DNA of 13,329 bases from Treponema sp. UBA3870. Its GTDB lineage: Bacteria; Spirochaetota; Spirochaetia; Treponematales; Treponemataceae. Of this stretch, positions 1 to 7,348 are shown in pieces. The notes under the pieces are model-generated. The model searched no databases. It saw only the letters and a program-made list of their open reading frames with translations, and was not told the origin of the DNA. Location of the stretch: assembly GCA_002392275.1 (NCBI GenBank), contig DGGQ01000199.1:1-13329 (forward strand), given 5' to 3'. Position numbers and translations under genes: made by a program. Each line of letters starts with the position of its first letter. Position 1 is the first letter of the stretch.

Positions 1-906
1 ATGAACGTTCACATTTTGGAAATGCCTCTTGATTTTGGGGCAAGCAGACATGGCTCGGATATGGGACCATCGGCAATCAGACTTGCGGGAATAAAAGAAA
101 AACTTGAGTCGCTGGGACACAGGACTTTCGAACATGCGAACATTTTCAGGGCAAGCACACAGGAATACGAGGAGCCGGGAAATCCGAAAGCAAAATTCCT
201 TGCTCCAATAGCAAACGCATGTACCAAACTTGCATCCGAGGTCGAATCAATTTCATCCGCCGGTGATTTTCCATTGGTGCTTGGCGGAGACCATTCAATA
301 GTTCTTGGAACACTTGCGGGACTTTCGGCCACAGTCAAAAAGGAAGGAAAAAGTCTTGGAGTCCTCTACGTTGACGCGCATGGAGATTTCAACACACCCG
401 AAACAAGCCCTTCTGGAAACATACACGGCGAATGTCTTGCTGCATCGGCTGGACTGGGGCTTCCCGAACTCACTAACCTTTATTTCGAGGGGCAGAAGGT
501 TGATCCGAAAAACATCTGCTTCGTCGGAACACGCGACCTGGATCCCGGCGAAAAAATCCTTATGAAAAGAGCCGGAGTCACTGTATTCACCATGAGCGAC
601 ATAGACTGCATCGGTTTTGCAGGAGTCTTGCGACAGGTTCTTGCGTTCTTCAAAAAAATAGACTGCATCCACGTAAGTTTTGACATGGATGTTCTGGATC
701 CAATGTTCGCCCCGGGAACAGGCATTCCACTTCCAGGAGGCATGACAAACAGGGAGGCTCTTCTTTTGATGGAGGAGATCGCTACCACTGGAAAAGTCCG
801 CTCGGCAGAAATCGTCGAGGTAAATCCCATTCTTGACATAAGAAACCAGACCGCTATCCTTGCAGTAAGTCTTGCGGCCAGACTCCTTGGGGAGAAGCTG
901 TATTAG
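1..906 (+). CDS. rocF: Arginase (ureohydrolase family)
   Basis: Hydrolyses L-arginine to L-ornithine and urea, using a binuclear Mn centre in the cytoplasm. All six expected metal ligands are visible: H98 in the GGDHS motif, D125/H127/D129 in DAHGD, and D228/D230 in SFDMDVLDP. The substrate loop SPSGNIHGE (136-144) has the SGNxHG pattern of true arginases rather than agmatinases, and E273 of EVNP is the usual guanidinium-side glutamate. The 301-aa length matches bacterial arginases (about 300 aa). The first codon is accepted because the family normally begins with a short strand followed by G-x-x-x-GxxxGPSAIR, seen here at residues 13-27; the upstream ribosome-binding site lies outside the window. 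No partner gene of arginine catabolism is visible downstream. Formiminoglutamase or agmatinase is a less likely alternative. Confidence 0.9.
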   Translation: MNVHILEMPLDFGASRHGSDMGPSAIRLAGIKEKLESLGHRTFEHANIFRASTQEYEEPGNPKAKFLAPIANACTKLASEVESISSAGDFPLVLGGDHSIVLGTLAGLSATVKKEGKSLGVLYVDAHGDFNTPETSPSGNIHGECLAASAGLGLPELTNLYFEGQKVDPKNICFVGTRDLDPGEKILMKRAGVTVFTMSDIDCIGFAGVLRQVLAFFKKIDCIHVSFDMDVLDPMFAPGTGIPLPGGMTNREALLLMEEIATTGKVRSAEIVEVNPILDIRNQTAILAVSLAARLLGEKLY

Positions 907-922
907 GGAGACATTCCGAAAA

Positions 923-968
923 TCGAAACCTTTCATGTCTTGCAAAAAAATGCAGCAAAACGTTTCGA
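923..968. repeat. 7-bp inverted repeat after arginase
   Basis: TCGAAAC at 923-929 is the exact reverse complement of GTTTCGA at 962-968, separated by 32 nt. The spacer itself contains a small TGC/GCA pairing around an A-run. There is no T-tract after the 3' arm, so it does not look like an intrinsic terminator. It may be only one of several weak structures in this gap. Confidence 0.3.
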
Positions 969-986
969 GTCTTGACGGCCCGTTCC

Positions 987-1045
987 GTTGATTGATTGGG
1001 AACTCTGGAGGAATAATGCAGTGCGACCGAAAAATCAATCGCAAC
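987..1045. repeat. Bulged hairpin, GTTGATTGATT arm
   Basis: GTTG-ATTGATT (987-997) can pair with AATCAAT (1033-1039) and CAAC (1042-1045), giving 11 bp with a 2-nt bulge at 1040-1041. A competing pairing exists: GATTGGG (994-1000) with CCCAATC (1057-1063). AATGCA (1015-1020) also complements TGCATT (1067-1072). The overlapping, mutually exclusive arms could be an RNA switch or simply remnants of a repetitive element; the sequence alone does not decide. Confidence 0.35.
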
Positions 1046-1084
1046 AAATTAGGCTGCCCAATCCAGTGCATTGCATATAGTTGA
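1016..1084 (+). CDS. Possible 22-aa Cys-containing peptide
   Basis: An ATG at 1016 opens a 22-codon frame ending in TGA (1082-1084). It is preceded by GGAGG (1007-1011) with a 4-nt spacer, the best ribosome-binding site in the gap. The peptide begins MQCDRKINRN and has three cysteines (residues 3, 14, 18) in a basic-to-hydrophobic layout. I recognise no family. It lies inside the paired arms of the hairpins around 987-1072, so it may be coincidental. If real, it could be a leader peptide or a small secreted peptide upstream of the ABC exporter cluster, but nothing ties it to that cluster. Confidence 0.18.
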   Translation: MQCDRKINRNKLGCPIQCIAYS

Positions 1085-1412
1085 TCTCCTTGGTCGGTAG
1101 TGTTGTCTTCTATATAATATACTTGTTGGTTGAGGGGGCAACGATTATTTTCCTTATGTGCAATCCCGATGATTCTGGGGGCGGACAGAGTTATGAATCC
1201 GTATTTTTATTCAACAACTTTAACTTTTATAAAGCCCTGGTGAAAATCATTGTCGCAAAAAAAATCAAACGGGAGAAAAACTTGGTGCGCAGTCAATTGT
1301 CCATCCAACAAAAAAACAAGTTCATCCTGCACGGAATATCTCTCATGGGTCCTACTTTGTTCTGCATTATCCAAAAGATGTTTGAATGATTTGTATTTGT
1401 AGTGGACTGAAT

Positions 1413-1543
1413 AATCGCCATTTAGAGTTTCTCTACCATATAAAGAATTACGAGAAACTGTCAGGAACTGCTGAACGAATTTGATAATGGCTTTTTTCGT
1501 TTGTCAGTTTTTGGTCATTTCAGCCTGTCACGGAGTGGCGATT
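1413..1543 (+). ncRNA. Candidate structured RNA, three-way junction
   Basis: Three nested or adjacent helices can be drawn. P1 is AATCGCCA (1413-1420) with TGGCGATT (1536-1543), extended inward by three pairs (1421-1423 with 1533-1535). P2 is AGTTTCTC (1426-1433) with GAGAAACT (1452-1459), with an 18-nt loop. P3 pairs 1461-1479 with 1496-1514 over 19 positions, with one mismatch and five G-U pairs. P2 and P3 lie side by side inside P1, separated by one to two nucleotides, and 1515-1532 is unpaired. All seven wobble pairs are G-U when read on the + strand and would be C-A on the other, which favours + strand transcription. No known RNA family (SRP, RNase P, tmRNA, GEMM) is recognised. It could be an independent small RNA or part of a leader for the gene at 1711. 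Confidence 0.38.
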
Positions 1544-1639
1544 TTCTACTGGCACTAACACCACATTACAAGTTTGCAGATGACAGAATCCGGCATTCCT
1601 ACCCTTGTAATTAAATGTAGCAAATTCAGCAAATTTCCC

Positions 1640-1668
1640 TAGAACTATATCAAATTATAAGATATTAT
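1640..1668 (+). promoter_or_regulatory. Weak sigma-70-like promoter for cyclase cluster
   Basis: TAGAAC (1640-1645; three of six consensus positions) and TATTAT (1663-1668; five of six) are 17 bp apart in an A/T-rich stretch upstream of the ATG at 1711. Initiation near 1675 would give a leader of about 35 nt carrying the GGAG (1701-1704) ribosome-binding site. The region is so A/T-rich that a chance match is possible, and transcription could instead begin further upstream, through the structured segment 1413-1543. Confidence 0.35.
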
Positions 1669-1710
1669 TAAGTTAGGTAAGTTTTTATTGCAAAAATCAG
1701 GGAGAGGAGA

Positions 1711-3045
1711 ATGGATAATCAGGAAAATATACTGAACCAGATTGCACTTACTCTAACAAAACATTACGACAGCGTTTATTACGTAGAAATAGAGACAAGC
1801 CACTATACAGAAATTGTTGCCATGAAGGAATTCGAGTCGATGAGGATTCCAAAGGAGGGTGAAAACTTTTTTGCTGACTCAAGAAGAAATGCCCAAAAAT
1901 GCATTCACCCGGGTGACCTTGAGCTTGTGAACCAAATCTATGACAAGGCACTGATGTTGAACCGGCTTTCCAACAACGGAACTTATTCCATGGGCTACCG
2001 GCTGATTGTTGGTGGGAAAATCATACACATGCGCCACAGTGCGTATCTTTGCGATGACAAAAAATATATTTTGTGCTGTCTTGAAAACATTGAAGAGGAA
2101 TTCAGACAGAAAGAGGAGCAAGAAAAAAATCTGGAATCAGCAGAACGGATGGCACGTCTTGATGATTTGACCGGAGTGAGGAACAAAAAGGCATTCAAGG
2201 AATACACGGAAACCATCGACGAAAAGATAAAGTCGGAGTCAAAGGATTTTACATTCGGAGTCGTTATGTGCGACATGAATGACCTAAAGCATATCAACGA
2301 CACCCGCGGTCACAGTTTCGGGGATGAGTCAATCCAAAGGACAAGCCGGATGATTTGCAACGCCTTTATGCACAGCCCAGTTTTCAGAATCGGTGGCGAC
2401 GAGTTTGTTGCTGTCATAAGCGGACGCGACTACGAAAGACATGAATATCTTCTTAAAAAACTGAGGGAAGAGACAATCACAAACGGGCGCACACGCACAG
2501 GTCCAGTTGTTGCTACAGGTCTGGCACTCTATGACCCCGGGACCGATGACAGTTTTTCCAAGGTGTTTGAACGCGCAGACCAACTTATGTATGAAAACAA
2601 AAAAAACTTGAAGGCAATGCGCATAAAGGACGACTTCAGAAAACTTGAGCGCATAGACGTTCCGATTCCCGATGAAAGAAAACGGCTGCTCGACGGTCTT
2701 TTCGGAGCATTATACACTGTGTCAGGCGGCGGATATGTATACCTGAATGACATGCACTATGATTTTTCACGATGGTCTCTTTCGCTCGTTGATGATTTTG
2801 GAATGCGCTCGGAATATATGTACCATGCGGACAGCTTCTGGCAGGAACAGGTTCATCCAGATGACATCAAAATTTACAGGGAGGCAGTGGATATAGCACT
2901 CAGCAATACGGCAGAACTTGTCCCAATTACCTACAGAGCAAAAAAGGCGGACGGAACATACGTGCCGCTTATGACCAGAGGTTTCATCCTGACAGACATC
3001 AATGGAGACCCGGAATATTTTGGTGGAATCATAATTCAAAAATAA
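1711..3045 (+). CDS. Diguanylate cyclase, PAS-GGDEF-PAS
   Basis: Predicted to make c-di-GMP from two GTP. An N-terminal PAS-like region spans about 1-130 (HPGDL at 66-70), followed by a charged, probably helical linker (127-148). The GGDEF domain runs about 149-305: DDLTGVRNKKAF (151-162), metal-site D188, NDxxGHxxGD (196-205), and an intact GGDEF signature at 228-232. The RxxD product-inhibition motif is absent where it would be expected (219-222 read FMHS). A second PAS_3-like region follows at about 330-444, with HPDD at 382-385 and a KKADGTYVPL segment; a PAS domain after the GGDEF is unusual. No membrane helix is seen, so it should be cytosolic. The start has GGAG 6 nt upstream. The acetyltransferase gene starts 19 bp downstream, suggesting cotranscription. 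The ligand of either PAS domain is unknown. Confidence 0.88.
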   Translation: MDNQENILNQIALTLTKHYDSVYYVEIETSHYTEIVAMKEFESMRIPKEGENFFADSRRNAQKCIHPGDLELVNQIYDKALMLNRLSNNGTYSMGYRLIVGGKIIHMRHSAYLCDDKKYILCCLENIEEEFRQKEEQEKNLESAERMARLDDLTGVRNKKAFKEYTETIDEKIKSESKDFTFGVVMCDMNDLKHINDTRGHSFGDESIQRTSRMICNAFMHSPVFRIGGDEFVAVISGRDYERHEYLLKKLREETITNGRTRTGPVVATGLALYDPGTDDSFSKVFERADQLMYENKKNLKAMRIKDDFRKLERIDVPIPDERKRLLDGLFGALYTVSGGGYVYLNDMHYDFSRWSLSLVDDFGMRSEYMYHADSFWQEQVHPDDIKIYREAVDIALSNTAELVPITYRAKKADGTYVPLMTRGFILTDINGDPEYFGGIIIQK

Positions 3046-3064
3046 AAAATCTCCAAGGTGATTT

Positions 3065-3697
3065 ATGGAACAAAAGTATTTAATCAGAGTTGAAGAAAAA
3101 CAGGACTGGGACATTGTTGAAAATCTTACGAGGGAATCTTTTTGGAATGTCTATCACCCAGGATGTACGGAGCATTATGTCCTGCACTGCTACAGAAGCA
3201 ATCCAGATTTTATCCCCGAGCTTTCGCTTGTGATGGAACTTGGCGGAAAAATAATCGGACACGTGATGTACTCAAAAGCGGAACTGACTCTCGATGATGG
3301 GAAAAAATTTCCAGTATGGACGTTCGGACCAATCAGCATACACCCGGACTACAAGAGACGTGGCTACGGCCTTAAACTTTTGAACTATTCAATTGAAAAG
3401 GCAAAATCCATGGGCATTGGTTTTCTATGCATGGAAGGCAACATCAATTTTTATCGCCACGCTGGATTTGATTTTGCGAGCAAACATAAAATCCATTACC
3501 ACTGCGAGCCAAAGGATTCCGAAGTCCCATATTTTCTTGCGCAGGAACTGATTGACGGATACATGGACGGAATTGAGGCGACCTACCATCCACCCAAGGG
3601 ATACTTTGTCGCGGAGGAAAATCCCGCAGCTTTTGAAGAGTACGAATCAAAATTTCCTTACAAAGAAAAACTTGTACTACCCGGACAGCTTGGATAA
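3065..3697 (+). CDS. GNAT-family N-acetyltransferase (YhbS-like)
   Basis: Transfers an acetyl group from acetyl-CoA to an amine; the substrate is not identifiable. The core fold is visible: the beta4 segment FGPISIHPDYK (87-97) leads into the pyrophosphate-binding loop RRGYG (98-102) and helix 3, and FYRHAGF (129-135) is the typical late motif of this COG3153/YhbS-like group. The 210-aa length includes a C-terminal extension of about 60 residues beyond the minimal domain. The start at 3065 is supported by AAGGTGA a few bases upstream. It lies 19 bp after the cyclase and 3 bp before the first ABC gene, so it is probably part of one mRNA. Beside an exporter, such enzymes sometimes modify a toxic small molecule or peptide, but that role is inference here. 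Confidence 0.85.
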   Translation: MEQKYLIRVEEKQDWDIVENLTRESFWNVYHPGCTEHYVLHCYRSNPDFIPELSLVMELGGKIIGHVMYSKAELTLDDGKKFPVWTFGPISIHPDYKRRGYGLKLLNYSIEKAKSMGIGFLCMEGNINFYRHAGFDFASKHKIHYHCEPKDSEVPYFLAQELIDGYMDGIEATYHPPKGYFVAEENPAAFEEYESKFPYKEKLVLPGQLG

Positions 3698-3700
3698 AAA

Positions 3701-5527
3701 ATGAAACGAAAACACACGCCATTAAAAAATCTGATGTACGCTTTAAAGCAGGTATGGAAGGCAGATAAAAAACTTCTGATTTTTACTCTGTTCAAAAATT
3801 CTATAGAACAGGTTTTCTACGTTTTCTTTTTTGTATATCTCACAAAATATATTTTCAACTGCATCGAAAGAAACATATCGTACAAAAATCTGTTGTGTTT
3901 TTTGATTGTTGCCTGCTCCCTCCATGTCGTAATCCATTTTATCTGCGGATGGTACGAGGCATACCGAAAAATAAAGACCCCCGAAATCTACCGGCAGATT
4001 TTCCACCGCGTGATGGACATTTCGGATCGACTGGAGCTAAAGGATTTTGAGTCCCCGGATTTTTACGACCGTTATGCGCGGGCCTTGGACAGATGCGTTG
4101 AAAGCTCAATAAACATTGCAATCAAAACAGGAGTGTTCATTGGAAACATTTTTTCAACGATAATGTCGCTTGTCGTTGTGGTGACTGTGGATCCCGCTCT
4201 TCTCATTTTCATGGTGATTCCAATTTTTGTGAGCCTGTATTTTGGAAAGAAAAACGCAAAGGCAAATTACGATAGAGAAAAAACCATAACGCGCGACAAA
4301 CGAATTGCTGATTATGTAAAGCGTGTCTACTACGAAAAAAAATATGCTGCGGAAGTGCGGCTTTTCGACATCAACTCGCTTATGCTTGAAAAACAGGAGA
4401 AGGCCGTAAACAGCATGGAGCGCGTCTCATTGAAATACAGAATGAAATCTGCTTTCTATGCATTTTTGATGAAGGGAAGCTATTCCATACTCGCAGGAAT
4501 TTTCGCATACCTTTATGTCGCGTTCAAAGTCAAGTACGGAAATGTCACCGACCTTTCAAGCTATGTCGCAATGATTACGGCAATGGCATTTTCAACAGAC
4601 CAGCTCAAAGCCGCAGTCGAAAACAGAATCTTCATAAGCAACGAGTCAAAGTTGTTCCAGAACCTTGCAGATTTTTTGGAGCAGGACAGAGAAGAAAAAA
4701 AGTCAAAAACAATTATCGACGAAATCGTTTCGGTGGAGCTTTGCAATCTTACGTTCACATATCCAGGCGCGGAGAAACCGACAATCGAGAACATGAGTTT
4801 CAAATGGAACAAGGGTGAAAAACTTGCGGTCGTCGGATACAACGGTGCGGGAAAAACAACGCTCATAAAATTGGTTATGGGACTCTACCCTGTCGATGAC
4901 GGAAAAATTTTAATCAACGGACTCGACATAAACGAAATTGATTTGGACTCATACAGAAAAAGATTCGGAACTGTGTTTCAGGATTTGCAGGTATTCGCAA
5001 TGACTCTTTCGGAAAACGTTTTGATGCGCAGACCGGAAAATGAAAATGACTACACAAAAGTTCGTGAGGCTCTTTTGAATGCACAGTTTGACATAAACCA
5101 CCGTGGACTTACAAACGGACTTGACACCGTAATCAGCCGTGAGTTTGATGAAAGCGGATTCGTTCCGTCCGGTGGGCAGGCACAAAAAATTGCAATCGCA
5201 CGAGTCTTCGCGCAAAACCCCGACATGGTGATTCTTGACGAGCCTTCATCCGCTCTGGACCCGCTTGCAGAATACAACATGTACAACAACATGATGAAAC
5301 TTTCGGAAGGAAAAGGAGTCGTGTTCATTTCGCACAGACTTTCATCAGCTAGAATGGCGGACAAAATATTTTTGATGAAGGACGGAAAAATTGTTGAGCG
5401 CGGAACCCACGATGAGCTTATGGCACTGAAGGGATTCTATCACGAAATGTTTATGCTTCAGGCGGAAAACTATCAGGAAAGCATCCCCGAAGAAATGCTC
5501 AGGGGAACAGAGGCTTATTATGAGTAA
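3701..5527 (+). CDS. ABC exporter half-transporter A (permease-ATPase)
   Basis: A fused membrane and ATPase half-transporter of the MdlB/MsbA type (COG1132). The N-terminal membrane domain spans about 20-310 with helices near 26-52, 64-83, 145-181 and 257-275; the coupling segment LELKDFESPDFYDRYARAL (111-129) resembles the ESP..YD segment of peptide exporters such as NisT. The ATPase domain has A-loop Y354, Walker A GYNGAGKTT (379-387), Q-loop Q427, signature PSGGQ (489-493; Pro replaces the usual Leu), Walker B ILDEP with D513 and catalytic E514, and H-loop H545, so hydrolysis looks intact. There is no C39 peptidase domain. A weak GGA lies 6 nt before the ATG, and translation is probably coupled to the acetyltransferase gene ending at 3697. 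The substrate is unknown. Confidence 0.88.
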   Translation: MKRKHTPLKNLMYALKQVWKADKKLLIFTLFKNSIEQVFYVFFFVYLTKYIFNCIERNISYKNLLCFLIVACSLHVVIHFICGWYEAYRKIKTPEIYRQIFHRVMDISDRLELKDFESPDFYDRYARALDRCVESSINIAIKTGVFIGNIFSTIMSLVVVVTVDPALLIFMVIPIFVSLYFGKKNAKANYDREKTITRDKRIADYVKRVYYEKKYAAEVRLFDINSLMLEKQEKAVNSMERVSLKYRMKSAFYAFLMKGSYSILAGIFAYLYVAFKVKYGNVTDLSSYVAMITAMAFSTDQLKAAVENRIFISNESKLFQNLADFLEQDREEKKSKTIIDEIVSVELCNLTFTYPGAEKPTIENMSFKWNKGEKLAVVGYNGAGKTTLIKLVMGLYPVDDGKILINGLDINEIDLDSYRKRFGTVFQDLQVFAMTLSENVLMRRPENENDYTKVREALLNAQFDINHRGLTNGLDTVISREFDESGFVPSGGQAQKIAIARVFAQNPDMVILDEPSSALDPLAEYNMYNNMMKLSEGKGVVFISHRLSSARMADKIFLMKDGKIVERGTHDELMALKGFYHEMFMLQAENYQESIPEEMLRGTEAYYE

Positions 5528-7340
5528 AAAAAATAAAAAAGAAAATACGGTTTCTGTAAAACGGATGATACAGAACACGGTCTTTATGATTAAATATGCG
5601 GCACATTACGACAGGTCTCTTGTTTTGAAAATCATTTTTCTGTACGTGCTTTCAAAAACTTTGCGCGCAGTCAACGACACATTTGTTTTGAGAATGATAA
5701 TAAGTGGACTCATGGGAAATGCAACTTTTACACAAATACTGATTGTCCTTGGCATCTCATTTGTTTTGGTCTCCTGCCGGCACTGGACAAACGAAATGAT
5801 AGACGAATGGTCAAAGGCAAAGATGATAAAACTAAGCGGAATCATCCAGCGCGATCTTATTAAAAAGAACAGCCGCATGGATTTGATTTATTACGACAAT
5901 CCCGACTACTACGACACTTATGTGATTGTCGCAAACAACGCCGATGCCATGATAGAAAAATCCGTAACGATTGTGAGCAAAATACTTGGCGGCATTGTGG
6001 CACTCGTCATTGCCTCCACGATGGTTTTCAGCATCAACCCGGTGCTTGCCATTTTTCCTGTCGCAGGTTTCACAATCAATCTTCTCACCAGATTTAAAAT
6101 CGAGCGTCTTGAATATCAATGGGACATTGCGAACAAAAAAGCGTTGCGGAAGGCTGACTATTCAAAACGGGTTTTTTATCAACCGGAATACGCAAAGGAA
6201 TGTAAGCTGACCGATGTAAAAGTTCCGCTCCGAAATCAATTTGACGAAGCTCTGGACGAATCAATAAACGCAGGAAAAAAATACGCTCCCGCTCTCACAT
6301 GGATTTCAATTTTGAACTGGGTCTCTGTTTTTACTGTGTTTTCATTTTTTGCTGTTCCGGCATATCTTGGATATCTTGCATTGGTTTTAAAATCAATTGC
6401 GCTTGGAGATGTTGCATCGGCAAACAATGCGTCGAACTACATAAGGGGAAATCTGAACGAAATAAATTTTTGCCTTGTGGATTTCCAGCAGATTGGTCAG
6501 TATGCGGAAAAATTTAGAACCATGCTCGACTACAAACCTGTAATCGAAAAAGCGGACGGCCTTGTTCCAGAAAAAGAATCGCAGCCACTTGTCCTTGAGA
6601 AAATGAGTTTCAGGTATCCGAATTCCGAAAAAAATACACTGAGCGGAATTTCTTTGACAATCAATCCGGGAGAAAAAATTGCGATTGTCGGAGAAAACGG
6701 TGCCGGGAAAACCACATTCGTAAAACTTCTGATGCGCCTCTACGACGTTACGGACGGAAGCATAAAATATGGCGGACACGATATCCGTGAATATGCGACG
6801 GATGAATACAGAAAAAAAATTGGAGCGGTGTTTCAGGACTATAACATTTACGCAGCGTCTATTGCCGAAAATGTTCTGATGCACAAAGCGACCGAAAGTG
6901 ACAGTGAAAAAATAATTGCGGCTCTTGAAAAAGCGGATTTCGGGAAAAAACTCTCCAAGCTTCCGAACGGAATCAACACGCAGCTGACAAAAGAATTCAA
7001 CGAGGAGGGAACGAATCTTTCCGGTGGAGAAAGCCAGAAGATTGCAATCTCCAGAATATTTGCGAACGACGGAGAGCGGACGATTTCAATACTCGACGAA
7101 CCTTCCTCGGCGCTTGATCCTGTTTCGGAATACAAGCTGAATAAAAATCTGATAGAGAACGCGAAAAACGACACAATCATTTTTATTTCGCACAGACTTT
7201 CAACGACAAGAATGGCAGACAGAATCTATCTTTTTGAAAATGGAGCGATAAAAGAACAAGGTTCTCACGACGAGCTTATGAAACTAAACGGAAGATACCG
7301 TGAGATGTTCGACAGGCAGGCACAAAATTATATTGTGTAA
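5520..7340 (+). CDS. ABC exporter half-transporter B (permease-ATPase)
   Basis: The second fused ABC half-transporter, starting inside the end of the first (the 8-bp overlap contains both ATG and TAA), with AGAGG six bases upstream. The membrane domain covers about 35-330 with helices near 34-60, 70-86, 150-185 and 260-290; MDLIYYDNPDYYDTY (120-134) is the counterpart of the coupling segment in its partner. The ATPase domain has A-loop Y366, Walker A GENGAGKTT (391-399), Q439, signature LSGGE (500-504), Walker B ILDEP with D526 and E527, and H558. Both partners keep a catalytic glutamate and histidine, so neither nucleotide site is obviously dead. Overlapping genes and similar lengths (608 and 606 aa) point to a heterodimeric exporter. 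It ends 8 bp from the stop of the convergent YolD-like gene. Confidence 0.88.
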   Translation: MSKKNKKENTVSVKRMIQNTVFMIKYAAHYDRSLVLKIIFLYVLSKTLRAVNDTFVLRMIISGLMGNATFTQILIVLGISFVLVSCRHWTNEMIDEWSKAKMIKLSGIIQRDLIKKNSRMDLIYYDNPDYYDTYVIVANNADAMIEKSVTIVSKILGGIVALVIASTMVFSINPVLAIFPVAGFTINLLTRFKIERLEYQWDIANKKALRKADYSKRVFYQPEYAKECKLTDVKVPLRNQFDEALDESINAGKKYAPALTWISILNWVSVFTVFSFFAVPAYLGYLALVLKSIALGDVASANNASNYIRGNLNEINFCLVDFQQIGQYAEKFRTMLDYKPVIEKADGLVPEKESQPLVLEKMSFRYPNSEKNTLSGISLTINPGEKIAIVGENGAGKTTFVKLLMRLYDVTDGSIKYGGHDIREYATDEYRKKIGAVFQDYNIYAASIAENVLMHKATESDSEKIIAALEKADFGKKLSKLPNGINTQLTKEFNEEGTNLSGGESQKIAISRIFANDGERTISILDEPSSALDPVSEYKLNKNLIENAKNDTIIFISHRLSTTRMADRIYLFENGAIKEQGSHDELMKLNGRYREMFDRQAQNYIV

Positions 7341-7348
7341 CGAAAGTT

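Larger units (their letters stand above)
907..1710. other. Long non-coding gap with inverted repeats
   Basis: About 800 bp between the arginase and the cyclase without a convincing protein gene. It holds a 7-bp inverted repeat (923-968), a bulged 11-bp hairpin (987-1045), a 22-codon micro-ORF with a GGAGG ribosome-binding site (1016-1084), a possible three-way-junction RNA (1413-1543) and a weak promoter just before 1711. No hairpin followed by a T-run was found after the arginase stop. The interval 1085-1412 shows nothing I recognise; a TTG-initiated open frame there (1081-1389) has no ribosome-binding site and no recognisable domain. The segment could be a decayed gene, a dispersed intergenic element, or an RNA locus. 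Confidence 0.6.

Noticed and set aside
295..1071. Long antisense open frame over the arginase 3' half and the gap
   Set aside because: It is the mirror of a well-supported arginase frame, has low-complexity shadow composition, and has no family resemblance that I can name.
1081..1389. TTG-initiated open frame of 102 codons in the long gap
   Set aside because: A stop codon lies directly upstream of the TTG, there is no ribosome-binding site, and the translation has no recognisable domain or signal; it looks like a chance open frame.
4835..7190. Degenerate nucleotide site in one ABC partner
   Set aside because: Both proteins keep Walker A, the Walker B glutamate and the H-loop histidine; the only signature changes are PSGGQ and LSGGE, which do not by themselves imply inactivity.
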